A DNA stretch of 64,000 nt, taken from Pseudoalteromonas shioyasakiensis. Its GTDB lineage: Bacteria; Pseudomonadota; Gammaproteobacteria; Enterobacterales; Alteromonadaceae. Location of the stretch: positions 147,699 to 211,698 of the forward strand of contig NZ_LRUE01000016.1 in NCBI RefSeq assembly GCF_001550135.1, in the 5' to 3' direction. A program made the translations under genes and the position numbers. The notes under the pieces are model-generated. The model ran no database searches and was not told where the DNA came from. It worked only from the letters and a program-made list of their open reading frames with translations. Every line of letters starts with the position of its first letter. The stretch's first letter is position 1. Shown in pieces: positions 53,993 to 61,131 of the stretch.

Positions 53993-56662
53993 TTAAATAC
54001 TGCTAATAGCGGCTACTGCTACACCCAACTGATATACAATTTGTGTTGCTGTACTCCACAAGGTTAAGTTATCCATGTAATCTGAATTCAGAGGTACAAC
54101 AATGGTATCACCCGCTTCAAGTGTGTTTATGTCATTTACAGCAAACCAACTACCAGTGGATGGAATTTTCACAGAGCCGTTTGCTTTGATGATATAAATA
54201 CGCTCATCAGCTGCGCGCTCTTTTAAGCCGCCACTAAGGTCAATGTAATCGTCAACTGTGATACCTTGTTTGAATAAATGCGAGGTTGCATAATTAACTT
54301 CACCTATAACACTAATTGAATCACGCTTACTTGGTACATATAGGGCATCACCATCTTGTAAAACGAGCTTTTGCTTATCTTCAACAATTAATGGTAAATC
54401 AATGACTAGTCGACCTACAGCCTCAACACTTGAGAGATCATTTAACAGCTTATTCATTTCATCATAAGACAGAGTACTGCTACTTACTGAGTTTTCGAAA
54501 CTTTTTGACGCAATATCACGGCGCAAATCTTCAGAAAGTTTTGCAAGTTGCTGTTGCTCTTGTTTGCGAATTGCTTCACGAGTGAAGATAGCTGCATTAG
54601 GCGCGGCAAATTCAGAAAAACCACCTGCACGTTCAAGTAAATTGCTTAATGTTTCGCCACGACGAATTGTGTAAACGCCAGGGAATTTAACTTCCCCTCT
54701 TAATTGAACTTTCACGTTCTCTTGCCAGTTAGGGATAGAAAAAATATTTATACTATCTTTACTTCGTAATGCGATATTTTCACCATTACTACCTAGCATT
54801 GCTGCTTGCAGGTTAAATTTAATGTGTTTAACCTTTGACGCATCACCATTCATTATGCGAGTGATCTCAGCTTGCTCTGTGTAAGCAGATTCAAGTAAAC
54901 CACCTGCAGCAGCTATCAAATCGTTTACTTCACTGTTAACTGTAAGCGGATATACACCTGGGTAGGTTACGTGACCATTAATTTCTACAAGTTGCATCGC
55001 CACAGAAACTGAAGCTTGTTGTTTAAGTTTTGAAATAATTGGCTTTAATAAGCTGTAACGACTAAATACTGCATAATCTTCTGGTGATAATTTCTTGGTA
55101 CCAGTACCCAATCTACCCTTAGAGATATCTTCAATTGATTTTGCATTGTCGCGTTCTAATTTAGGACTATCAGCTGAACCTGTAACCCCAATATATTTTT
55201 CAAATTCTCTTTGCTGGTATTCGTGCCATTGCTTGACTTTATATTGCTGCTGTTGCTGCTCTTCAGTCAGCGCCATATTCGCAAGAGCACTTTCTTCCGC
55301 TTGCTTATCCTGGTAGCGGCTAAACACAAATAACTTATCGTTAGCTTTCAATTCTAGATCATGCTCAGCAGCCTTAACAATTGCTTGTGCAATATCAAAT
55401 TGAAAAACTTGAATATCACCTGCTACATTAACTTCACGAACAAGTAATCCGTAACCTAAATCAGCCTGAGGCAGCAAGTCACCACGCACTGAAGTTAGAA
55501 CGTCTGAGATGTGTTTACCTTGATGCCATTGATAATGACCCGGACGTGCAACAGCACCAATTAAACTAATACTGTTTTGATATTGAAAGCTCACTGGATT
55601 AAAACGAATACGATCGCCATCGCGAGGAGTGTAGTTAATTTGATTGCTACTAAAGTCAATTGATAATACTTCTTTCATATTATTGTTATTGAAGCGTTCA
55701 ACAATTGCTTTTTTAGCGTAAGCTTGCGGCTTTAAACCACCCGCCATTTTTAATAACTGTGCTGCTGTTTCACCTTTTTTTAGCTCAAAAATAGCAGGGC
55801 GTTTGACCAAACCTTCAACAGCGACTTGTGAGCCAACTGATGGGATAAAAACCACATCGCCAGGCTTTAAAATAATATCGTTGCTGCTATCACCGTTGAT
55901 TAAAAGATCATACAAGTCAAAGTTTGCAACAACCTTGCCCGCACGTTTTACTTGAATATTACGCAGTGAAGCAATATCAGATACCCCACCACTAACAAAT
56001 AGGGCATGCGATACGGTAGTCAGTGATGAAACAGAATAACTACCCGGTTTGTACGCTTCACCAAGCACTAGCACACGAATGCTACGAAGTTTGCCTACTG
56101 AAACAAATGCTTTAATACCAATTACTTCTTGTTCAACTTTTGCTTTGATTAACTCTTTGACTTCTGCAAAAGTCAGACCCGCCACTTGAACAGGACTTAA
56201 ATTTGGAATGCTGATACGCCCTTCGCGGTCAACAACAACTTCATAGCTCTCGCTTTCTTTACCGTAAAAGTTGATGTTAAGTGTATCGCCACGACCAATT
56301 AAGTAGGTGTCGGGAACTGCTGCATTCTCGCTTGGCATAAATGATGTAGGCTCGCCAGCAAATAAGTCGTAACCAAAAGGCTTTACTTCATCAACTTTCG
56401 GAGCAAAGCGTTCTTCATCAGTTAATGGCTCATCATTTTGCTCTAGACGAGGTTGAACTGTAGGTTCTTGCTCAGCAGATTCACTTGAAGACTTTTTACC
56501 TGTAATGGTCGATAAGTCGACACCATACTGCTTTGCTAGCGCTTCTTGCTGTGCTCTAGGAAGCTTTTTAAATTGTTCGATTTGTGCGGCTGTAGGGGTA
56601 AAAGCCAATACTGATGCGGAAGTTAACAGCAAAAAAGTAATGAAGAGTCTTTTAAATAACAT
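53993..56662 (-). CDS. Long SLBB-type polysaccharide export protein (Wza superfamily)
   Basis: The protein of about 889 residues starts MLFKRLFITFLLLTSASVLAF (signal peptide, no lipobox), then a helix with a QIEQFKKLPRAQQEALAKQYGV unit, a Poly_export domain (YLIGRGDTLNINFYGKESESYEVV) and several SLBB repeats (ITYPGVYPL-like stretches at GHVTYPGVYPLTVNS, RGEVKFPGVYTIRRGE, IGEVNYATSHLFKQG). It is more than twice the length of the Wza at 35897. I start at the ATG at 56662 because the upstream in-frame start has no signal-peptide character. It is the first gene of the second locus, after the terminator at 56732. Confidence 0.88.
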   Translation of the reverse strand: MLFKRLFITFLLLTSASVLAFTPTAAQIEQFKKLPRAQQEALAKQYGVDLSTITGKKSSSESAEQEPTVQPRLEQNDEPLTDEERFAPKVDEVKPFGYDLFAGEPTSFMPSENAAVPDTYLIGRGDTLNINFYGKESESYEVVVDREGRISIPNLSPVQVAGLTFAEVKELIKAKVEQEVIGIKAFVSVGKLRSIRVLVLGEAYKPGSYSVSSLTTVSHALFVSGGVSDIASLRNIQVKRAGKVVANFDLYDLLINGDSSNDIILKPGDVVFIPSVGSQVAVEGLVKRPAIFELKKGETAAQLLKMAGGLKPQAYAKKAIVERFNNNNMKEVLSIDFSSNQINYTPRDGDRIRFNPVSFQYQNSISLIGAVARPGHYQWHQGKHISDVLTSVRGDLLPQADLGYGLLVREVNVAGDIQVFQFDIAQAIVKAAEHDLELKANDKLFVFSRYQDKQAEESALANMALTEEQQQQQYKVKQWHEYQQREFEKYIGVTGSADSPKLERDNAKSIEDISKGRLGTGTKKLSPEDYAVFSRYSLLKPIISKLKQQASVSVAMQLVEINGHVTYPGVYPLTVNSEVNDLIAAAGGLLESAYTEQAEITRIMNGDASKVKHIKFNLQAAMLGSNGENIALRSKDSINIFSIPNWQENVKVQLRGEVKFPGVYTIRRGETLSNLLERAGGFSEFAAPNAAIFTREAIRKQEQQQLAKLSEDLRRDIASKSFENSVSSSTLSYDEMNKLLNDLSSVEAVGRLVIDLPLIVEDKQKLVLQDGDALYVPSKRDSISVIGEVNYATSHLFKQGITVDDYIDLSGGLKERAADERIYIIKANGSVKIPSTGSWFAVNDINTLEAGDTIVVPLNSDYMDNLTLWSTATQIVYQLGVAVAAISSI

Positions 56663-56731
56663 CACAGGTAGGGATATCCATAGTTCTACAGTCAAAAAGA
56701 TTGTCTATTCTACCTGAAAATTACAGAAATA

Positions 56732-56755
56732 AAAAAGGGACTTTCGTCCCTTTTT
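56732..56755 (-). terminator. Terminator after the DUF481 gene
   Basis: AAAAAGGGAC and GTCCCTTTTT form a perfect 10-bp stem with a 4-nt loop (GAAA on the minus strand), followed by further T. It stops transcripts coming from 57568 and isolates the second polysaccharide locus, whose promoter must then lie within about 70 bp upstream of 56662. Confidence 0.9.
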
Positions 56756-56788
56756 GTCATTAAATTGTCAACACAACGATTTATTTAG

Positions 56789-57568
56789 TTAAAAACTGTA
56801 AACTAGCGTTAGTGACGTTTCTGTATCTGTGTTTTCTTTATCATCAGCAACATCTGAGTTGTGGGTGATGTTGTAAGCTACTTTCATTTGTAGTGAGCCA
56901 TTGATTTTAGCTAGAATTGCAGATTCTGAACGTGTTTTAGTATTGGTATCACCATATTCAACTGATACTAATTGAGTAAAACGTGCGCTGTCTGAAATTT
57001 GCCAGTTGTAATCAACTTTACCTAAGGCGATTGCTTCCCCCTCACGCTCACCTGCAAGTGAATTACCGTTGTCATCAACTTCTGTGCTGTCATCAGGATA
57101 TTGGAAGTACTTATAACCTGGACCAATTTCAGCGTTAAGCCACATGTCAGAACGGTCGATTAAACGTAAACCATAACCCGCTGAGATTACCGATTCGTTG
57201 CGATATGCACCAAAGTAATCAGATACGTGCGAACCGTAGATGAATAAGTGTGAATGCTTTTCGTTTAATTTATAGTTACCTTGCGCTGAGATTGAGTACT
57301 TTTCGTTGGTACGCTGTGTTTCTTTAACACCTTGGTCGTTTTCGATCTCATCTTCTTTGTAGATGCCGTCTAACTTGTACTCGTTATTCCAGTTTTCTAA
57401 GTTATGTAAAACCTTAACACCACCTTTTAGAGTTGTTGTTTCAGTGTTACCACTTGTAATAATGGCACCTAGTTCACTGGTTACATCCCAAGTTTTGGTT
57501 TCATCTGCTGCGAATGCGCTAGTTGCAGCACTTGCTGCAACTAGAATTGATAATGCTTTTAATTTCAT
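56789..57568 (-). CDS. DUF481 (YdiY-like) outer-membrane protein
   Basis: The 259-residue protein has a signal peptide ending near AFA (residue 20), followed by alternating aromatic beta-strands (GAIITSGNTETTTLKGGVKVLHNLENW, GPGYKYFQYPD, SLTLVYSF at the end with terminal F). This fits the DUF481 beta-barrel family, reported as salt-inducible in some genera. The gene follows mscS by 36 bp, an osmotic neighbour. The terminal phenylalanine is the usual outer-membrane assembly signal. Confidence 0.85.
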   Translation of the reverse strand: MKLKALSILVAASAATSAFAADETKTWDVTSELGAIITSGNTETTTLKGGVKVLHNLENWNNEYKLDGIYKEDEIENDQGVKETQRTNEKYSISAQGNYKLNEKHSHLFIYGSHVSDYFGAYRNESVISAGYGLRLIDRSDMWLNAEIGPGYKYFQYPDDSTEVDDNGNSLAGEREGEAIALGKVDYNWQISDSARFTQLVSVEYGDTNTKTRSESAILAKINGSLQMKVAYNITHNSDVADDKENTDTETSLTLVYSF

Positions 57569-57604
57569 TAAAAAATAACCTTTACTACTTGTACGTTAGA
57601 CTTA

Positions 57605-58423
57605 TTAGTCTTCTTTGTGCAAATGAACATCCATTTGCGGAAATGGGATTGTGATGTTGGCATCGTCTAATGCGATCTTAATGTTTTCCATTAAGTCGAA
57701 ATACGTTGGCCAGTAATCAGCTGAGTTAACCCATGGGCGAACTACAAAGTTTACGCTTGAATCTGCAAGCTCAGATACTGCTACTGTGTATGCAGGGTCT
57801 TTTAGTAAGCGCTCTTCTTTATCTAAAACTGATTTAAGAACTGCTTTTGCTTCTTTAAGATCTGCATCGTAACCAACACCGATTACTAAATCGATACGAC
57901 GAGTTGATTCACGAGAGAAATTTGTAATTGGGCTGCCCATAATTGATGAGTTAGGCATGATAATTACTTTGTTGTCTGGTGTACGTAATTCTGTAGAGAA
58001 AATTTCGATTTTCTTAACTGTACCCGCTTTTCCACCTGCTTCTACATAGTCACCTGATTTGAAAGGACGAAGTAAGATGATTAAAACACCTGATGCAAAG
58101 TTAGATAGTGAACCTTGAAGTGCTAAACCTACTGCTAAACCAGCCGCACCTAAAATAGCAATGAATGAAGTAGTTTCAATACCTAATTGAGATAGTGCCA
58201 TTAAGATTGTTGCAGCAAATACAATTGCATAGACAATACTAGCAACAAATGAACCTACAGCTTTATCGACTTTCTTTTTATCAAATGCTTTTTCAGTTAA
58301 GCCTTCGCAGAATTTAGCGATGCGACCACCGATGAAGAAGATGATTAGCGCTAGAACCGCCTGAACGGCGTAATGTATGATTAAACCTGAATTCTCGTTG
58401 ATCCAGTTCATTATTGTATCCAT
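57605..58423 (-). CDS. mscS: Small-conductance mechanosensitive channel MscS
   Basis: The 272-residue protein has three membrane segments; the third holds the pore pattern ETTSFIAILGAAGLAVGLALQGSLSNFASGVLIIL with the Gly/Ala packing motif. The beta domain follows (GDYVEAGGKAGTVKKIEIFSTELRTPDNKVIIMPNSSI). MscS opens on membrane tension in hypo-osmotic shock. Length is close to E. coli MscS (286). The DUF481 gene lies just downstream. Confidence 0.95.
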   Translation of the reverse strand: MDTIMNWINENSGLIIHYAVQAVLALIIFFIGGRIAKFCEGLTEKAFDKKKVDKAVGSFVASIVYAIVFAATILMALSQLGIETTSFIAILGAAGLAVGLALQGSLSNFASGVLIILLRPFKSGDYVEAGGKAGTVKKIEIFSTELRTPDNKVIIMPNSSIMGSPITNFSRESTRRIDLVIGVGYDADLKEAKAVLKSVLDKEERLLKDPAYTVAVSELADSSVNFVVRPWVNSADYWPTYFDLMENIKIALDDANITIPFPQMDVHLHKED

Positions 58424-58701
58424 GTTCTCTCCTGAAGTTCATTTGTAGCATCACGCTGTACAAATTATATATGATCTTTGGTTAAAAAATCATTAAATTA
58501 CGCATAAAACTACGAAATGAGTATTTGCTCAATTACAAAAGCCGCAAGTCTAATCTGCGAAACTGAACGCGAGCTGACCAGTGATGGTTTTCTGAATTTT
58601 CTGAGGCAAATAAGTTTTTTCTACTTTTTTCAATTTAGGGCTTCACAAGCCAACCTTAATTATGTAATATGCGCGCCACACCAAACAAGGTGTATCTCAG
58701 T

Positions 58702-58778
58702 GGCGGCTGTAGCTCAGTTGGTAGAGCCCCGGATTGTGATTCCGGTTGTCGTGGGTTCAAGCCCCATCAGTCGCCCCA
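58702..58778 (+). tRNA. tRNA-His (GTG)
   Basis: Seventy-seven bases with encoded CCA. The acceptor strands GGCGGCTG and CAGTCGCC pair over eight positions, including the extra G-1:C73 pair that marks tRNA-His. The anticodon GTG lies in the loop ATTGTGATT with a 5-bp stem. D arm TAGCTCAGTTGGTAGA and T arm GTGGGTTCAAGCCCCAT are normal. Confidence 0.97.
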
Positions 58779-58874
58779 CTTCTCCCCCTTTGTAAATCCA
58801 TATATTTTCCTAAATATTGTCTACTTCAATCTCAAGACTTAGTTTAATCTTCGATACCTGTTTTCAGATCTAAA

Positions 58875-58909
58875 AGCCGTCAGCTTTCAGCTGTCAGTTT
58901 TGAGCCGAA
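58875..58909. repeat. Degenerate heptamer block (AGCNNTC type)
   Basis: AGCCGTC AGCTTTC AGCTGTC AGTTTTG AGCCGAA. The same unit order is found at 60923-60957 and, inverted, at 2324-2358. Confidence 0.85.
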
Positions 58910-58959
58910 CTGTGTTGTTTGATCGCAATATACATTCCCCTTCAGATAGTGTTGAATGT

Positions 58960-59270
58960 AAGACGCGCCAAGCAAGCGTGACGCCTACAATGTAGGAAGT
59001 ACTCTAGTGCCGAAGTCTCTAAGATAATTCACGGCTAAAGCCCTCCTACGAGACAAGAGCAGCGAGATGCAGGGGAATGTAGGCGTGAAATTTATTTCGC
59101 GCGAAATGTTAGCAGCAGTGCCGTGTTTGAGACGCGCCAAGCAAGCGTGACGCCTACGATGTAGGAAGTACTCTAGTGCCGAAGTCTTTAGGATAATTCA
59201 CGGCTAAAGCCGCTCTCTCGAGGTACTAGATGCGGGGTATTGTAGGCGTGAAATTTATTTCACGCGAAAG
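58960..59270. repeat. REP/REPIN cluster
   Basis: Contains two REPINs of the same kind (58992-59049 and 59161 to about 59218), a 79-bp unit (59079-59157) matching those at 37455 and 37561, and a single GTAGG element at about 59242-59268. Each REPIN is preceded by the same GCGTGACGCCTAC end, so a larger composite has been duplicated. Confidence 0.75.
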
Positions 59271-59341
59271 CCTAGCACCTAGAGCCTACCCCCTAATACC
59301 TAGCGCCTAATGCCTAGCCCCCTAATACCTAGCGCCTAATT
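59271..59341. repeat. Degenerate heptamer array, CCTANNN (10 units)
   Basis: CCTAGCA CCTAGAG CCTACCC CCTAATA CCTAGCG CCTAATG CCTAGCC, a 1-bp slip, CCTAATA CCTAGCG CCTAATT. Same class as 13734-13899. No S23 gene is nearby. Confidence 0.92.
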
Positions 59342-59356
59342 TTTTCAAACCCCAAA

Positions 59357-59384
59357 CAAAAAAATGCCACCTTTCGGTGGCATT
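59357..59384 (-). terminator. Rho-independent terminator of nagP
   Basis: AATGCCACC and GGTGGCATT form a perfect 9-bp stem with a 4-nt loop (GAAA on the minus strand), followed by seven T residues. It stands about 80 bp after the stop codon of the permease gene. Confidence 0.93.
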
Positions 59385-59466
59385 ACACACGGGATTATTT
59401 CTATTTACTAGAAATGCTTTTCAAAGTCCAAGGCGGTGCGCTTTACACCCAACCTCAAACTCATAA

Positions 59467-60753
59467 TTACTTCCAACTTTTCATCTTGTGACCTTTAACA
59501 GCATAGAAAAGTATGAATAAATAACAAGGCAACATCACAATATAAGCCATTTGTTGTGCTTCTGCGCTTTTTACGCCGCCACTTGCTAAGCCCCAAAATA
59601 ATGGACCAAACGCTCCACCGGCTATACCCATAACGAGCAGACCAGAGCCTACACTAGTTAGCTTGCCTAAACCAGATAATGCTAACGGCCAAACTGCAGG
59701 CCAAACAATGGCATTAGCAAAGCCTAGCACAGCAATGAGTAATAAGGTATCAGGCAGTACCGATTTTAGGCCAAATAATGTTGATATAAATACAGTTTCA
59801 TTGCTACCAGTGACTATCGCTAGAGTTAACACACAACCCAATACCGCTGAAATTGTCAGCGCTGTTTGCTGCGATAACACTCTTGGGATAAGTAAAATCC
59901 CTAAAAAGTAACCCAACACCATACAACCCATAGTGTACGATGTCATAACACTGTATTTTTCAACACCTAAAGACAACGCAAAGCTACCAATGGTGTCACC
60001 TGCTATTACTTCAACTGCCACATAAACAAAAAGTGCCACAATCCCTAAGGCAAGACTCGGATGGCTCAGCGCTTCTTTTACCTGCCCCGGTTTTTGTTCA
60101 TCAACGTCGTCATCAATTAACTCTGGTAATGGCATTTTAGTAACTGCAAAGCCGAGTATACCAATAAAAATAGCCATCCCTAAATACGGTAATATTAAGC
60201 CATTGGCCATTGCATCAATATCAGTTTGGCTAAGCTCTTTACCTACAAAGCCTTTAAAATCGCTGAGTATCAGTGCGGTAAACACAATCGGCGCAACAAC
60301 ACCTGCACCTTTATTTAATATACCCATAATACTAACGCGAGCCGCGGCTGATTCTTCTGGGCCGATTCTTACTACGTATGGGTTAACCGCTGTTTGTAAT
60401 AACGTTTGCCCGGCTCCCATAACAAGTTGAGCGAATAAAAACAGTGCAAAAATTTGCGTTTTTGCAGCAGGAATAAACAGTAAACCTGCCACCATCATGG
60501 TCGCCATACCCAGCGCCATACCGTTTTTATAACCTACCTTTCTGATGATCATCGCCGAAGGTAAAGCCGTAAAAGTCACGGCGATATAAAACGAGAAAAT
60601 AATCAGCGATGCCTGAAAAGGTGAAAGCTGCAAAATTTGCTGTAAAAATGGCATCAGTGAACCATTTAACCATGTAGCAAAACCCAGTATAAAAAACAGC
60701 GTTGCAACAATCGCCATAGGCACAACACTGCTTTGTTTATTCATTTCAGACAT
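59467..60753 (-). CDS. nagP: NagP-like N-acetylglucosamine (sugar) MFS permease
   Basis: The 428-residue protein has twelve predicted membrane segments and belongs to the FucP/GluP group of the major facilitator family: LFFILGFATWLNGSLMPFLQQIL at the start, LPSAMIIRKVGYKNGMALG, and GAGQTLLQTAVNPYV. In Alteromonadales members of this group import GlcNAc (NagP). I start at MSEMNKQSS (60753), with GGGAA upstream. A palindrome ATGACAGCGCTGACAT (60853-60868) lies upstream; the neighbouring chitobiase has the same site, so both are probably in one NagR-type regulon. Confidence 0.82.
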   Translation of the reverse strand: MSEMNKQSSVVPMAIVATLFFILGFATWLNGSLMPFLQQILQLSPFQASLIIFSFYIAVTFTALPSAMIIRKVGYKNGMALGMATMMVAGLLFIPAAKTQIFALFLFAQLVMGAGQTLLQTAVNPYVVRIGPEESAAARVSIMGILNKGAGVVAPIVFTALILSDFKGFVGKELSQTDIDAMANGLILPYLGMAIFIGILGFAVTKMPLPELIDDDVDEQKPGQVKEALSHPSLALGIVALFVYVAVEVIAGDTIGSFALSLGVEKYSVMTSYTMGCMVLGYFLGILLIPRVLSQQTALTISAVLGCVLTLAIVTGSNETVFISTLFGLKSVLPDTLLLIAVLGFANAIVWPAVWPLALSGLGKLTSVGSGLLVMGIAGGAFGPLFWGLASGGVKSAEAQQMAYIVMLPCYLFILFYAVKGHKMKSWK

Positions 60754-60852
60754 AACATTTCCCATAACAGCACAGTTCGACTCTACAGCGCTGCTGATTC
60801 AGATGATTATATAAAAGAGATATTAAATATTTATAACACTATCGCAACAAAA

Positions 60853-60868
60853 ATGACAGCGCTGACAT
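60853..60868. promoter_or_regulatory. NagR-like operator upstream of nagP
   Basis: ATGACAGCGCTGACAT is a palindrome with one mismatch, of the AATGACANCGNTGTCATT form used by LacI-type NagR regulators in Alteromonadales. A weaker copy of the core CAGCGCTG lies at 60786-60793, nearer the start codon. Confidence 0.7.
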
Positions 60869-60884
60869 ATTTCTTTTAGATACC

Positions 60885-61041
60885 GTAGGTGTGAAATTTA
60901 TTTCGCACGATGAATTTTGATTAGCCGTCAGCTTTCAGCTATCAGTTTTGAGCGAACGGTGTTGAATGTAAGACGCGCCAAGCAAGCGTGACGCCTACGA
61001 GTTGCGGGGTATTATAGGCGTGAAGTTTATTTCGCGCGAAG
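60885..61041. repeat. GTAGG (REP-like) elements
   Basis: GTAGG-type elements at 60885-60910 and 60972-60998 (the latter ends GCGTGACGCCTAC) and a further GTGAAGTTTATTTCGCGCG element near 61019-61041, related to the 79-bp REPIN arms at 37455. Confidence 0.65.
60923..60957. repeat. Degenerate heptamer block (AGCNNTC type)
   Basis: AGCCGTC AGCTTTC AGCTATC AGTTTTG AGCGAAC; differs from 58875-58909 by a few bases. The unit order is conserved, so it is a dispersed copy and not an independent expansion. Confidence 0.85.
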
Positions 61042-61082
61042 TTTTTAGGCCGCCAGATTTTAGTCAGACGCGCAAGCAAAAA

Positions 61083-61110
61083 TGACGCCTACGCTTTGCT
61101 GTAGGCGTCA
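61083..61110 (-). terminator. Hairpin built from two GTAGGCGTCA arms (terminator of the hexosaminidase gene)
   Basis: TGACGCCTAC and GTAGGCGTCA form a perfect 10-bp stem with an 8-nt loop, followed by TTTTTG on the minus strand. It stands 22 bp after the stop codon at 61132. The arms are REP ends, so a REP pair seems to serve as terminator. Confidence 0.7.
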
Positions 61111-61131
61111 CATTTATTCATCGCAAAAACA

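Larger units (their letters stand above)
58779..59466. other. Gene-free spacer between tRNA-His and nagP
   Basis: About 690 bp with a degenerate heptamer block (58875-58909), a REP/REPIN cluster (58960-59270) whose main unit is repeated, a degenerate CCTA heptamer array (59271-59341) and the nagP terminator (59357-59384). No open frame of note. Confidence 0.75.
60754..61131. other. Spacer between nagP and the hexosaminidase gene
   Basis: About 378 bp: the nagP leader with a candidate operator (60853-60868), three to four GTAGG elements (60885-61041), a degenerate heptamer block (60923-60957) and the hairpin 61083-61110. No open frame. Confidence 0.75.

Noticed and set aside
56700..56725. ops-like GGTAGAAT upstream of the long SLBB export gene
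   Set aside because: Only the GGTAG part agrees with the ops core GGTAGCGT, and it lies within 60 bp of the start codon right after a terminator; the match is too weak to list.
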